Notes: generated by a model not told the origin, from the letters alone. Numbered from the stretch's first letter, positions 26,068-36,037 are shown. The stretch: 64,000 nt of DNA from Shimazuella alba (GCF_009831235.1 NZ_WUUL01000001.1:1-64000); one strand, 5' to 3'. Numbers and translations: made by a program.

Positions 26068-27228
26068 ATGTGGAAAAGATTTAGCATTCTTATTTCTGTC
26101 TTTTGTTTGGGGATAGTTTCTATTCCAGCAGCAGTATTTGCAGGACCTGATAGTTCATCTGATCTTGCACCCAATGCGCGTTCAGCTGTGCTGTTAGATG
26201 CAGATACAGGAGCTGTCATCTTTGAAAAAAACGGACACGATAAATTACCACCAGCTAGTATAACCAAAGTAATGACTATGCTTTTGATTATGGAAGCGAT
26301 TGAGCGTGGACAATTAAAATGGAATGATCAAGTCAGCGTGAGTGAAAACGCAGCTTCCAAAGGTGGCTCTCAAATTTTTTTAGAACCTGGTGAGCAAATG
26401 AGTGTACGGGATATGTTAAAAGGTATTGCTGTTGGTTCAGCCAACGATGCTTCGGCTGCGATGGCTGAAAAGTTGGGTGGTTCTGAGCAGCAATTTGCTG
26501 AGATGATGAATACTCGTGCTAAAGAGTTGGGAATGAATGATACAAAATTTCAAAACTCCAACGGACTTCCGGTACCTGATCACTACTCTTCCGCACATGA
26601 TATTGCTATTATGTCTCGAGAGTTGCTTAAACACCCTGAAATCACAAAGTTTACTGGTCTCTATCAAGATTATTTACGACAGGGAAGCAAGAAACCTTTT
26701 TGGCTAGTGAATACAAATAAGTTGGTTCGTTTTTATCCTGGTTTAGACGGGTTAAAAACTGGATTTACTGATGAGGCTCGTTTTTGTTTGACTGCAACAG
26801 CGAAGCGGGATCATTTTCGTGTAATAGCAGTTGTGATGGGGGAGCCTGACACGAAAGTGAGAAATGCAGAAGTATCACAAATGCTTGACTATGCTTTTGC
26901 TCAATTTACAAACCGCTTGTTCTACAAAAAAGGTGAAGTAATTGCAAAGGTACGCGTAGAAAAAGGAGATCCCGAATATATTACGATTCGTGCTCACCAT
27001 CCAATCAGCATGATGATGAAAAAAGGCGAAAATCCGAATGGGATACGTAAAGTGATCAAATGGCGTAGCTTACAAGTACCAATCAAAAAGGGACAAGTTT
27101 TAGGGACTATGGAGTTCCATAAAGAAGGAAGAAAAGTTGCTGAACTTGAGTTAGTGAGCTCAAGTAATATTGGTAGAGCAGGTTTTTGGACTTCTATCAA
27201 GAAGGTTTTAGAAGATACTTTATTTTAA
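26068..27228 (+). CDS. dacF: D-alanyl-D-alanine carboxypeptidase, DacF type
   Basis: A 386-residue class A penicillin-binding (PBP5-like) carboxypeptidase. A signal peptide ends near AVFA-GP. The active-site triad is complete: SxxK as SITK, SxN as SAN and KTG in GLKTGFT. A C-terminal amphipathic anchor (FWTSIKKVLEDTLF) would hold it on the outer membrane face. Immediately upstream of spoIIAA, as in the Bacillus dacF-spoIIA operon, where it helps set cortex cross-linking. ATG 26068 with GATAGGAGG upstream. Confidence 0.95.
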   Translation: MWKRFSILISVFCLGIVSIPAAVFAGPDSSSDLAPNARSAVLLDADTGAVIFEKNGHDKLPPASITKVMTMLLIMEAIERGQLKWNDQVSVSENAASKGGSQIFLEPGEQMSVRDMLKGIAVGSANDASAAMAEKLGGSEQQFAEMMNTRAKELGMNDTKFQNSNGLPVPDHYSSAHDIAIMSRELLKHPEITKFTGLYQDYLRQGSKKPFWLVNTNKLVRFYPGLDGLKTGFTDEARFCLTATAKRDHFRVIAVVMGEPDTKVRNAEVSQMLDYAFAQFTNRLFYKKGEVIAKVRVEKGDPEYITIRAHHPISMMMKKGENPNGIRKVIKWRSLQVPIKKGQVLGTMEFHKEGRKVAELELVSSSNIGRAGFWTSIKKVLEDTLF

Positions 27229-27230
27229 TC

Positions 27231-27269
27231 AAGAAAGCTGACTGCGATATCGATGCAGTCAGCTTTCTT
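27231..27269 (+). terminator. Hairpin between dacF and spoIIAA
   Basis: AAGAAAGCTGACTGC at 27231-27245 pairs perfectly with 27255-27269. Only a weak T tail follows, so it may attenuate rather than end dacF transcripts. Confidence 0.6.
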
Positions 27270-27372
27270 ATGGAATAAACAAAAGAGTATGGAAGGTGAG
27301 TTTTTCTTTAGCAGGAAATATAAGGTAATAAAGAGAAGTAGTTCGTTAAAAGATGGAGAGGAGCGTGCTAGG

Positions 27373-27726
27373 TTGTCGTTATCCATTCATTTAACTTCCA
27401 ACCAACGCGTACTGATTGTTCGATTGACAGGAGATCTTGATCACCATACTGCATCTGATGTAAGAAACAGGATAGAAGCAGAGTTAGTCAAAGATATACA
27501 TACTCATTTGGTATTAAATCTGGAGAATCTTCAGTTTATGGATAGTTCTGGACTCGGGGTTATTTTAGGTAGGTACAAACAAATGTCGAGTAAAGGTGGC
27601 AAGATGTATTTGTGTTCCGTTCAACCTTCTGTATTTAAATTGATGGAGATGTCTGGATTATTTCAGATTTTGCCTACCTATCAAGATGAGTGTAGCGCAA
27701 TTTCTGCTTGCGAGGTGGCCTCATGA
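27373..27726 (+). CDS. spoIIAA: Anti-sigma F factor antagonist
   Basis: A 117-residue STAS-domain protein, exactly the Bacillus length. The phosphorylation site is in [16 protein letters not shown] and the N-terminal [11 protein letters not shown] matches Bacillus. Unphosphorylated SpoIIAA binds SpoIIAB and frees sigma F. TTG 27373 is chosen (GGAGAGGAG upstream); the frame stays open further back but is unconserved. A possible sigma H promoter (AGGAAAT at 27313 with GAGAAG about 13 bp on) fits the known control of the operon but is weak. Confidence 0.95.
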   Translation: MSLSIHLTSNQRVLIVRLTGDLDHHTASDVRNRIEAELVKDIHTHLVLNLENLQFMDSSGLGVILGRYKQMSSKGGKMYLCSVQPSVFKLMEMSGLFQILPTYQDECSAISACEVAS

Positions 27727-28178
27727 ATAGCATGTATCGCAACGTAATGGAGCTTACTTTTTCTAGTTTATCAGAGAACGAAGCATTCGCAAGAATTGCT
27801 GTAGCTGCTTTTATCTCACAACTGGATCCAAGTTTAGATGAGTTAAATGATATCAAAACAGTTGTTTCCGAAGCAGTTACCAACGCCATTATTCATGGAT
27901 ATGAGGAACATCCTGAAGAACAGGTATATATTCGCGCTGAAATTCAAGGTACCAAAATAACGATTCAAATAACAGACAAGGGAATAGGGATCGATGATAT
28001 TGGCCAGGCTAGACAACCACTTTTTACATCCAAACCAGAACTAGAAAGGTCTGGTATGGGTTTTACGATCATGGAAAACTTTATGGATGAAGTAACCATA
28101 CGATCAAAACCTGGCCAAGGGACAACGGTTCTTCTTGTGAAGCAGTTAAAAAACCATCCTCAAACGATGGCGAATTGA
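27723..28178 (+). CDS. spoIIAB: Anti-sigma F factor (serine kinase)
   Basis: A 151-residue GHKL-fold kinase. The N box [15 protein letters not shown]1 [11 protein letters not shown] and G2 [10 protein letters not shown] motifs are intact. It holds sigma F inactive in the predivisional cell and phosphorylates SpoIIAA. ATG 27723 overlaps the spoIIAA stop (ATGA) and GAGGTGG is upstream, giving tight translational coupling as in Bacillus. Confidence 0.96.
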   Translation: MNSMYRNVMELTFSSLSENEAFARIAVAAFISQLDPSLDELNDIKTVVSEAVTNAIIHGYEEHPEEQVYIRAEIQGTKITIQITDKGIGIDDIGQARQPLFTSKPELERSGMGFTIMENFMDEVTIRSKPGQGTTVLLVKQLKNHPQTMAN

Positions 28179-28188
28179 GGGATGGAAA

Positions 28189-28941
28189 ATGGAAGCTGAT
28201 GTACGGAATACAAGACACCGGTACTTGCCAGACCAAGAGGTAAAGCAACTGATCTATTCCAGTCAGCAAGGGGATAATGCAGCTAGAGATTACTTGATCA
28301 AGCATAATATTCGTTTGGTTTGGTCTGTCGTCCAACGTTTTTTGGGTCGTGGTTATGATGCAGAAGACCTCTTTCAAATAGGATCCATAGGACTATTAAA
28401 AGCAATAGATAAATTTGATCTTTCTTACGATGTCAAATTTTCTACGTATGCAGTACCTATGATCATTGGAGAAATTCAACGGTTTTTACGTGATGATGGC
28501 ATGGTAAAAGTAAGTAGATCATTAAAAGAAATAGCGACAAAAGTGCGAAAAAAGAAAGATGAACTCAGTAAAAAATTAAACAGAATTCCTACCTTAAAAG
28601 AAGTAGCAGATGAATTAGAACTAACACCAGAAGAGATCGTATTTGCACAAGAAGCCAACCGAGCACCTACTTCCATACATGAAACGGTATATGAAAACGA
28701 TGGAGATCCGATCACATTAATGGATCAAATAGCAGATGAATCAGATGTCACATGGTTCGATAAATTAGCATTAAAGGAAGCAATCGATCATTTATCAGAG
28801 CGGGAGCGACTTATTGTCTATCTACGATACTATAAAGATCAAACCCAATCAGATGTAGCAAAAAGACTTGGTATCTCTCAAGTTCAAGTATCTCGTTTGG
28901 AGAAAAAAATTATTTCTCAGATGAAAATGCATTTATTGTGA
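28189..28941 (+). CDS. sigF: Sporulation sigma factor F
   Basis: A 250-residue sigma-70 family factor: region 2 (GRGYDAEDLFQIGSIGLLK, STYAVPMIIGEIQRFLRDDG), region 3 with the LKEVADELELTPEEI helix, and region 4 helix-turn-helix (TQSDVAKRLGISQVQVSRLE). It directs forespore-specific transcription after asymmetric division. Third gene of the spoIIA operon, 10 bp after spoIIAB, with its own terminator. Confidence 0.97.
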   Translation: MEADVRNTRHRYLPDQEVKQLIYSSQQGDNAARDYLIKHNIRLVWSVVQRFLGRGYDAEDLFQIGSIGLLKAIDKFDLSYDVKFSTYAVPMIIGEIQRFLRDDGMVKVSRSLKEIATKVRKKKDELSKKLNRIPTLKEVADELELTPEEIVFAQEANRAPTSIHETVYENDGDPITLMDQIADESDVTWFDKLALKEAIDHLSERERLIVYLRYYKDQTQSDVAKRLGISQVQVSRLEKKIISQMKMHLL

Positions 28942-28947
28942 CCAAGG

Positions 28948-28972
28948 CGGAAGGTAATCCTTCCGTTTTTTT
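28948..28972 (+). terminator. Terminator of the spoIIA operon
   Basis: CGGAAGG at 28948-28954 pairs with CCTTCCG at 28959-28965, then a T-run. Confidence 0.9.
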
Positions 28973-29031
28973 GTTGGGATAATGAAGATCTTATGATAAT
29001 AGGATGGTAAGAAAGGATAAGGAGGATGATG

Positions 29032-29862
29032 ATGCATCATCAAGCATATATTTCTACATGGGAAGAACACTATTTCTGGTTAAAAATATTGAGTGATCAC
29101 GCTCATTTTGTAAGGGATTATTTATCCCCTTCAGAAAAAGAATATGTGAAGATAGCAAATAGCTTTATTGATCAATTTGCTTATTTAAGAGAACAGTTAA
29201 AGTATTTGAATCCACAGTTATCTGTATCTTCACCTGAATTCATTTCGTTTGCAAGAGAAGTTCATCCAATTGCTTATGGATATTTTTCTTTGGAGTCTAA
29301 TTTAGAATATTTACGATTAAGAAACCAAATAAATTTAAATTTAACTCCATCTTTTTTAACTGGTACTCTATTGGAGAATCAGGAATACTTGCGTATACTA
29401 GGCTATCTCAGTTGCGGAAAAGAAGCTCCTCCTCTGTCTTTGATTGCGTTACTTGATCTTTGGTTAGAAGACCAAGCGGGGCACGCAGAACTATTAGCAA
29501 ACGGGTTAGATCCCATAGAAGGAGATCTGATTACGAAAGCAACAGTTCTATCAAGAACATTTTTATCTTATTTAACTATAAATCGAAAGATAAAGCAGAT
29601 GGAACATTTTACACATGATCAAGTACCTCAACAAACTAGGTTTGTGCAGAGGGTTATACATTCAGTCAATGAGTTTAACCAATTAGTTATCTATGTGTTA
29701 AATGAATACAAAGAGAAACAAATATTTAGTCGGTTAACATATCGATTCTTAGAACATCATCTTCCAGAAACATGTTATTTTTTAAAAAAGCTATCCTACT
29801 ACGTTCCAGATCACTCTGATATTCCTAAATGTGAGCTCACACCGCCTTATTTTAGTGGCTAA
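29032..29862 (+). CDS. DUF2935 protein
   Basis: A 276-residue all-helical protein of the DUF2935 type: two repeats of the pattern E(E/D)Q-(F/A)GHAxx with neighbouring acidic and His residues (STWEEHYFWLKILSDHAHFVRDYLSP; DLWLEDQAGHAELLANGLDP). This resembles ferritin-like metal-binding four-helix bundles, though metal binding is inference. The ATG at 29032 is best spaced from GGAGG. Its 3' end overlaps the convergent gerAC-like gene by 11 bp. Position just after sigF hints at a forespore role. Confidence 0.75.
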   Translation: MHHQAYISTWEEHYFWLKILSDHAHFVRDYLSPSEKEYVKIANSFIDQFAYLREQLKYLNPQLSVSSPEFISFAREVHPIAYGYFSLESNLEYLRLRNQINLNLTPSFLTGTLLENQEYLRILGYLSCGKEAPPLSLIALLDLWLEDQAGHAELLANGLDPIEGDLITKATVLSRTFLSYLTINRKIKQMEHFTHDQVPQQTRFVQRVIHSVNEFNQLVIYVLNEYKEKQIFSRLTYRFLEHHLPETCYFLKKLSYYVPDHSDIPKCELTPPYFSG

Positions 29863-30970
29863 CCCCTGTATTTATAATGACTAATTTGGTTGATATATTT
29901 ATTTTTGCTTTTGCATATTCATCAAACCATTTATCTTCGATTTTTTTCCAATGATCGTATTGTTTTGCCCTTGCGTAAACTCCAAAGCCGATCGGATCGA
30001 TTTTATTTTTCTGTGTTTTTTGTATTATTTTTTTGTATTCATGATCTAACTGTTCCTCAATGATTCGCTTTAATAGTTGAGGGTGTTTTGCTGCATCTAA
30101 ATAAAACATTCTTTCCACGAGATCTGCATGCAAAGTTAACTCAATATCAAATTGAAAATGGCCATTAACAATGGTAGTTTTTACTTTTCGTTGTATATCT
30201 TTTATCGCTATACTTATTCGCCTTAGTTCCTTTTTTTCTTGAACTTTGTTGGAAGAGATGTATAAGGAAATGGGTATTTTTTCCAGATAAAATTTCTGCA
30301 AACTTAATAAAAGTGGGCTTTCCGACAAGTGTATTGAGGTGACATATAAACCTTCATGTGATAGGAAAGAAATACCTGCTATTTTGGGCTCTTTATGGAT
30401 TACTTTCATTGCTGGTATCATGGGACTAAATCGTTTATCAAATTGTTGAGCGACAAATTGTTGTAAATTTGGGTTGTGAATGGTTCCGCTTTTAAAGGTG
30501 TCGTCTATCATATTTCTGATTACCACCCCTAATCGCCCTTTATCTTCCATATTTGCATCAAGTATATCTTCAACCGGTCCATCAATCATGACTACTCTAC
30601 TACTGAGATCATCTTTTGGATCTCGCAATATGACATCTAAATAAGGCATAACGGATCTATCTTGTAAGAACTTCTTCCCAATTAGGATCGTTTGTATCTT
30701 CCCTTTCACGACGGAACCTTGGCTCAAAGCATCAAACTGATATCTAGCTTCACGTAAACTTTTTGCTTTGACTTTCATAACGTGATAATTCTTTTTTACT
30801 TCTGTATTGAACACAGGCGTACTTGCATAAAAGGTTACTTGATTTTTATCATCTAGATCAATTCCAAGTAATAAGATGATATCTGACTTTTCCAGATACA
30901 TTTGATCTCCACAACCACTTACGAACAAGGTTAAGATAAGGACAATCGTGAGTATGAATTTGTTTTTCAT
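29852..30970 (-). CDS. gerAC: Spore germination protein, GerAC family lipoprotein
   Basis: A 372-residue Ger(x)C lipoprotein: signal with lipobox FVSGCG, then the characteristic EKSDIILLLGIDLDDKN segment and the three-domain C subunit layout. It is the outer-surface subunit of a GerA-type nutrient germinant receptor of the spore inner membrane. Start overlaps the gerAB-like stop (ATGA). Third gene of a complete A-B-C receptor operon on the minus strand. Confidence 0.9.
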   Translation of the reverse strand: MKNKFILTIVLILTLFVSGCGDQMYLEKSDIILLLGIDLDDKNQVTFYASTPVFNTEVKKNYHVMKVKAKSLREARYQFDALSQGSVVKGKIQTILIGKKFLQDRSVMPYLDVILRDPKDDLSSRVVMIDGPVEDILDANMEDKGRLGVVIRNMIDDTFKSGTIHNPNLQQFVAQQFDKRFSPMIPAMKVIHKEPKIAGISFLSHEGLYVTSIHLSESPLLLSLQKFYLEKIPISLYISSNKVQEKKELRRISIAIKDIQRKVKTTIVNGHFQFDIELTLHADLVERMFYLDAAKHPQLLKRIIEEQLDHEYKKIIQKTQKNKIDPIGFGVYARAKQYDHWKKIEDKWFDEYAKAKINISTKLVIINTGVSH

Positions 30971-32070
30971 CCTTTCACCTGTCCCTTCTTACAGATGGCT
31001 AAAAACACTTTGCTGTAAATCCAAAATACAACCGGAAATAGGAATGCAAAGATTAAACCTGATGTGGATAGCATTTTTTTGATAGAAATAACCGGCTGAA
31101 ATCCGATAATAGGAAAAAAGAGACCTCCCACCCATATCGTTAGGATTACAGGAAGGAGAGGCTTTTTTATAGAACGTTGAAAAAGGTTTGAAGATCCGAT
31201 TAGAGCCATATGTAGATAAGGAATAACCGACATAAACAGAATAATGATATAAGCCGAAATAAAGATGATCTCCAAGCGTTCTAAAAAAGGAAAATGGACT
31301 AATTTAATCAAATCCAAAGTAGGCCAAACAGCAAAAGCTAATTCTGTTTCACTTAAGCGTATATAGCTTAAAACTGTGACCATGATCAGCACAATGGCTG
31401 TCATGGTATTAGCAAGTAATATGCCTTTAAAAGCCTTCTTTTTATTTTGGAGACGAGGATATAGCACAAAAGCCATCTCAAAGCCCAAAAAAGAGAGTGC
31501 TGTGACAGGTGTTGATTTTAAGATTGGCAGAAATCCATCTCTTGCAATAGGCATGAGATTGAGCCATATTCCTTCTTGAGCAGTAATTAAAATAATTGGG
31601 TACATCCATATCGTAATCAGAAAGGTGAACTCAGCATAACGACTAATCATTGGTAACCCTAATCTAGTTATTTGGTAGATAGGAATAATAAAGAGGAGAC
31701 CAATTAAGACTGGATTGGTATTTGGTAGAACCCATACTTTTATTAAATAGACTGTATACATAAAAGAGTAGCTGGCAGCGAATAGCGCATATAGGATCCA
31801 ACAAACAAGAATGATTTTTCCAAGCCATTTTCCAAAGTACCTTGGAAGTAAATCAAATAAAGTTTCATCTGGGTTTTTTTCAAGTGTATTTATAATTAGA
31901 AAGCTGACGATAGTGGATATCATCCATCCGATAATAATTGCAATCCAACCGTCACTTCCACTAATAACAAAAAGATCATGGGGAAGAGTTAACACGCCAA
32001 CTCCGATCTGTGTTTTGTATATAAGGAAGACATATTGGCTAAAGGACAAAGAAAATTTTTTATTAAACAT
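30967..32070 (-). CDS. gerAB: Spore germination protein, GerAB family permease
   Basis: A 367-residue membrane protein with about 10 transmembrane segments, of the GerAB branch of the APC superfamily (QIGVGVLTLPHDL near the N-terminus; GFEMAFVLYP in the middle). GerAB subunits bind the germinant amino acid or sugar. It lies 4 bp after the GerAA-like stop. The germinant cannot be predicted from this sequence. Confidence 0.92.
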   Translation of the reverse strand: MFNKKFSLSFSQYVFLIYKTQIGVGVLTLPHDLFVISGSDGWIAIIIGWMISTIVSFLIINTLEKNPDETLFDLLPRYFGKWLGKIILVCWILYALFAASYSFMYTVYLIKVWVLPNTNPVLIGLLFIIPIYQITRLGLPMISRYAEFTFLITIWMYPIILITAQEGIWLNLMPIARDGFLPILKSTPVTALSFLGFEMAFVLYPRLQNKKKAFKGILLANTMTAIVLIMVTVLSYIRLSETELAFAVWPTLDLIKLVHFPFLERLEIIFISAYIIILFMSVIPYLHMALIGSSNLFQRSIKKPLLPVILTIWVGGLFFPIIGFQPVISIKKMLSTSGLIFAFLFPVVFWIYSKVFLAICKKGQVKG

Positions 32071-32074
32071 ACTA

Positions 32075-33568
32075 TTAGTCTTCCTTCCCTTGGCGTCTTG
32101 ACTGCTGGGCTTTGAGTGAGAAAGGTCGCTTTTTCATCGCTTTTAGTGGAGTGCGTATAAAATTATCCTTCCAATCGGATAAATGAATAGGTGCAAATGA
32201 ACTAGAAAAAGGAACCCCTAGTGATTTTAGTGAAATGAGGTGAGCGAATAATACCATCAAACCTACAGACAATCCAACAATCCCGAATAAAGAGGAGATA
32301 ATCATCATGGGAAAACGTACAAGTCGAACTGCATTAGACATATCATAGTTTGGGATAATGAACCCAGCTATTGCAGTGACAGATACAACTATGACCATAA
32401 TATTGCTGACAATACCAGCTTGAACAGCAGCTTCTCCAATGACAATCCCTCCAACTACTCCAACTGTTTGTCCAATCGGATTAGGCAAACGCAATCCAGC
32501 TTCTCGAAGCATTTCAATTGCGATCTCCATAAGAATAGCCTCTAATATAGGTGGAAAAGGAACTTTAGAGCGCGATTCCCCTACAGACAACATTAAATCC
32601 AACGGAATTAATTCATAATGAAAAGAAATAATAGATATATACAATGCAGGTAGACTCATAGAGATAAAAAACGAAAGTAATCGCAACAGCCTTAAAAAAG
32701 TAGCAACAATCCAACGAGAGCTGTAGTCGTCTTGGCTTTGAAAGAATGCAGTTAATGTCATAGGGGCAACTAAAGCGTTCGGGGAGTGATCCATAAGCAA
32801 TACCACTCTACCTTGAAGGAGATTAGATGCCACACTATCTGGTCTTTCCGAAATAAGAAATTGAGGAAAAATAGTATAAGGATTATCCTCAATCATCTCT
32901 TCTAATTCACCTAAATCCAAAACAGCATCTTTATTTACCTTTTGTATCCGGGCTGTTATTTCTTGTACAAATACTGGATTTACTACGTCATCTATATACA
33001 GTATCAATATTTTCGATTCAGCCCGATCCCCTATGGAATGCTCTTTAATCACTAAGTTATCATCGCTTACATAACGTCTGATAAGTGCTAGATTAATTTC
33101 TAGTGTCTCGACGAAACCTTGATGTCCACCTTTTAAGGATGATTCATTTTGTGGTTCTTGAATGCCACGCTGGGGCCAACCTTGGGTACAAAAGATTAGG
33201 GCATGGGATGTTTGATCTATGAACAGTACAGATTGCCCCTGAAAGATTGCTTTTTCTATATCGTTCCAATCAAACACTTTTGTCACTTTTCCGATTGGAA
33301 TGGAAAGATTAGGTCCTAATAATTCACTTGTATTGTCTAACTGATACATAAGCGGTCGTAATAGATGATCGTTTACAGAGACTTTGTCTACTAAACTACT
33401 ATAATAAACGAGGGAAACATTCTCTTTTCCTTTTGTTTGAAAGGAACGCACGATTAAGTCAGGCCCATTCGATACTCTTTTTTGTAGTTGTTCCAGATTA
33501 ACCTGCAAATCTGTATACAGTAATTCATCACTATTTTTCTTATCTTCTTGTTGTTGGAACGTTTCCAT
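32075..33568 (-). CDS. gerAA: Spore germination protein, GerAA family
   Basis: A 497-residue A subunit: an N-terminal soluble region (about 1-285) with ILILYIDDVVNPV, then the YSSRWIVATFLRLLRLLSFF entry to the membrane part and the conserved ESRSKVPFPPILEAILMEIA and PIGQTVGVVGGIVIGEAAVQAG segments. Both GerAA and SpoVAF have this architecture. Linkage to B and C subunits makes GerAA the better name, but its position beside spoVAE and lysA is where spoVAF would be expected (on the other strand). Confidence 0.92.
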   Translation of the reverse strand: METFQQQEDKKNSDELLYTDLQVNLEQLQKRVSNGPDLIVRSFQTKGKENVSLVYYSSLVDKVSVNDHLLRPLMYQLDNTSELLGPNLSIPIGKVTKVFDWNDIEKAIFQGQSVLFIDQTSHALIFCTQGWPQRGIQEPQNESSLKGGHQGFVETLEINLALIRRYVSDDNLVIKEHSIGDRAESKILILYIDDVVNPVFVQEITARIQKVNKDAVLDLGELEEMIEDNPYTIFPQFLISERPDSVASNLLQGRVVLLMDHSPNALVAPMTLTAFFQSQDDYSSRWIVATFLRLLRLLSFFISMSLPALYISIISFHYELIPLDLMLSVGESRSKVPFPPILEAILMEIAIEMLREAGLRLPNPIGQTVGVVGGIVIGEAAVQAGIVSNIMVIVVSVTAIAGFIIPNYDMSNAVRLVRFPMMIISSLFGIVGLSVGLMVLFAHLISLKSLGVPFSSSFAPIHLSDWKDNFIRTPLKAMKKRPFSLKAQQSRRQGKED

Positions 33569-33707
33569 TATAATGACCTCATTATTTCCAAAATAGAGTA
33601 AAAGATAGTATGAGAAAGAAAAGAGTCATTTATGCACATTGATCCATTTGTATCTTACATCTGTTTTGGGACATACTACCTTCCATATATCAAGTATAAG
33701 GGTGGGT

Positions 33708-34067
33708 TTGTCATTGGGATCTTTTCTTACAGCGTTTATTGTTGGTGGACTCATTTGTGTAATCGGTCAATTGTTAATGGATCTAACGCCACTTACTCCG
33801 GCACATGTTTTGACGATTTTAGTTGTGTCAGGCGCGATTTTAGATGGGATTGGTGTATATGATCCTCTAATAGCCTTTGCAGGTGCAGGGGCAACGGTAC
33901 CTATCACAAATTTTGGTAACTCTTTGGTACATGGAGCATTAACTGCAGTAAAAGAAGATGGGTTAATCGGTGTTTTAACTGGTATATTCCAGATTACGAG
34001 TGCAGGTATCTCTGCTGCCATTATTTTTGGTCTGCTAACAGCGCTTATTTTTAAACCAAAAGGATAG
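33708..34067 (+). CDS. spoVAE: Stage V sporulation protein AE (SpoVAEb type)
   Basis: A 119-residue membrane protein with the SpoVAE signature [42 protein letters not shown] and [23 protein letters not shown], close to Bacillus SpoVAEb. SpoVA proteins form the channel for dipicolinic acid. TTG 33708 is chosen (AAGGG 5 bp upstream); the longer frame from 33639 adds an unconserved leader. No spoVAA-spoVAD genes are adjacent, so this is a detached part of the operon. Confidence 0.9.
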   Translation: MSLGSFLTAFIVGGLICVIGQLLMDLTPLTPAHVLTILVVSGAILDGIGVYDPLIAFAGAGATVPITNFGNSLVHGALTAVKEDGLIGVLTGIFQITSAGISAAIIFGLLTALIFKPKG

Positions 34068-34070
34068 AGC

Positions 34071-34646
34071 ATGCCTAGACGAAAAGTTATTTTGGTTACA
34101 GATGGAGATCAGATAGCCAAAGATAGTTTAGAAAAAGCAGCTAAAAATATCGGCGGTCGCTGTATCTCTTTATCTGCTGGTAATCCATCCCCTCTTACTG
34201 CGGATTCGCTTGTTTCTTTTATTACACAAGCAGCCTATGATCCAATATTAGTTATGTTTGATGATTGCGGTTCGAGTAAAACAGGTTCTGGCGAAAGTAA
34301 TTTATATGAAGTAGCTACCCATCCGGATATAGAGGTGCTAGGAGCTCTTGTGGTTGCATCCAATTGTATGAGGAGTAGAGGCACACCTGTCCACATGTCA
34401 CTGGATAGCTACGGTAATATTGTAAGTACAGGTGTAAATAAATTTGGATATCATCAGCGTCAGAGAACAGCACGAATTTATGGAGACACAGTTGAAATTC
34501 TTAACAAATTATCTATTCCAGTAATTATAGGAATTGGTGATATTGGAAAAATGCGTCATCGTGATACGATTTTGATCGGATCTCCTGTTACTACAAAAGC
34601 AATTCAGCTTATTTTAAATATTCATTATCAAAATGAAACGAAATAA
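34071..34646 (+). CDS. spoVAEA: Stage V sporulation protein AE (SpoVAEa type)
   Basis: A 191-residue soluble protein of the SpoVAEa family: RKVILVTDGDQIAKDSLEKA, the MFDDCGSSKTGSGESNLYEV motif and VIGIGDIGKMRHRDTI. Located 3 bp after spoVAE, as in Bacillus. It is thought to associate with the SpoVA channel, but its biochemical role is unknown. Length is normal. Confidence 0.9.
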   Translation: MPRRKVILVTDGDQIAKDSLEKAAKNIGGRCISLSAGNPSPLTADSLVSFITQAAYDPILVMFDDCGSSKTGSGESNLYEVATHPDIEVLGALVVASNCMRSRGTPVHMSLDSYGNIVSTGVNKFGYHQRQRTARIYGDTVEILNKLSIPVIIGIGDIGKMRHRDTILIGSPVTTKAIQLILNIHYQNETK

Positions 34647-34711
34647 TGCTTTTCTCCTTTAACATACTAGCGTATAGTTATGTATTATTGGTGCAAAGGA
34701 GAAGTACAATT

Positions 34712-36037
34712 ATGTTTTTACACGGTACATCTAAGATTAATAATCATGGCCATCTAGAGATTGGTGGATGCGATACAACTCAGCTCATACAACAATTTGG
34801 TTCTCCACTGTATGTCATGGACGAGGCAAATATCCGAAAACAGATGCGCCGATTAAAACATGCATGCGAACAGAGTTCAGTTCCATTCCGAGTAGCTTAT
34901 GCGAGTAAGGCCTTTAATACAGTAGCAATGTGTCGAATTGTAGAAGAAGAAGGATTTCTTTTAGATGTTGTATCAGGTGGAGAACTCTACACTGCAATGA
35001 AAGCTGATTTTCCTGCTGATCGAGTCTATTTTCATGGGAATAACAAGTCAATAGATGAATTAAATGAAGCAATCTCACATGGAGTTTGCTACATTGTAGT
35101 AGATAATTTTATTGAACTTACAATGCTAGAGGATATAGCAAAACAACGGGGTAAAATAGTACCTATTCTATTTCGGATTACACCAGGAGTAGAAGCACAT
35201 ACACATAATTTTGTTCAAACAGGTCAAGAAGATTCTAAATTTGGGTTTGATTTATCAAGTGGACAAGCAGATCAAGCTGTACAGTATGTGTTAGGAAGCT
35301 CACATCTCGTGTTAAAAGGTTTTCATTCCCATATCGGATCACAAATTTTTGACGCAAATGCTTTTGCAGTAGCTATTAATCGTCTTGTGGAATTAATTGG
35401 TCGCTGTCATGTCAACTTTGGTTTCTTCCCCACTGTACTCAATATTGGTGGTGGATTTGGAATTCGTTACACCAGTAAGGATACACCGCAACCAATCGAA
35501 ACCATTGTAAAAGGTATTTCGGAAATAATCGAAAAATCGTTCCCTGATCAGTGTCCAGAAATATGGTTAGAACCAGGAAGATGGATAATAGGAGAATCTG
35601 GTACAACCTTGTATACCATCGGAACCATGAAAGAAATACCAAATATCCGGAAATATATAGCGGTTGATGGTGGGCTTGCGGATAATCCAAGAACAGCTTT
35701 ATATGATGCAAAGTATGAAGCATTACTCGCAAATCGAGCAAATGAAGAAGCAGGTGAGTTAGTATCCATTGCAGGGAAATGTTGTGAGTCGGGAGATATG
35801 TTGATCTGGGATGTTCATCTGCCGCCAGTGAAAAGTGGAGATTTGCTAGCTGTCAGTTGTACAGGAGCTTATAACTATTCGATGGCAAGCAATTATAATC
35901 GGTTACCACGACCCGCTGTAGTTTTAGTAAACGAAGGGGAGGCCGATGTTATTGTAGAGCGCGAAACTTATCAAGACATTACAAAAAAAGACAAGGTTCC
36001 GTCAAGGCTTCTTAAACAATGTGCGAACCACATTTAG
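34712..36037 (+). CDS. lysA: Diaminopimelate decarboxylase
   Basis: A 441-residue PLP-dependent decarboxylase of the alanine-racemase-like fold. The Schiff-base lysine is in RVAYASKAFNT, the phosphate-binding glycine loop is NIGGGFGI, and CESGDM plus GAYNYSMASNYN form the dimer active site. It converts meso-diaminopimelate to lysine. ATG 34712 (AAAGGAGAAG upstream) is preferred over the longer frame. Position after spoVA genes is conserved in Bacillus. Confidence 0.96.
   Translation: MFLHGTSKINNHGHLEIGGCDTTQLIQQFGSPLYVMDEANIRKQMRRLKHACEQSSVPFRVAYASKAFNTVAMCRIVEEEGFLLDVVSGGELYTAMKADFPADRVYFHGNNKSIDELNEAISHGVCYIVVDNFIELTMLEDIAKQRGKIVPILFRITPGVEAHTHNFVQTGQEDSKFGFDLSSGQADQAVQYVLGSSHLVLKGFHSHIGSQIFDANAFAVAINRLVELIGRCHVNFGFFPTVLNIGGGFGIRYTSKDTPQPIETIVKGISEIIEKSFPDQCPEIWLEPGRWIIGESGTTLYTIGTMKEIPNIRKYIAVDGGLADNPRTALYDAKYEALLANRANEEAGELVSIAGKCCESGDMLIWDVHLPPVKSGDLLAVSCTGAYNYSMASNYNRLPRPAVVLVNEGEADVIVERETYQDITKKDKVPSRLLKQCANHI

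Noticed and set aside
34647-34711. Lysine riboswitch before lysA
   Set aside because: Only about 65 bp separate it from the previous gene and no L-box elements are present.
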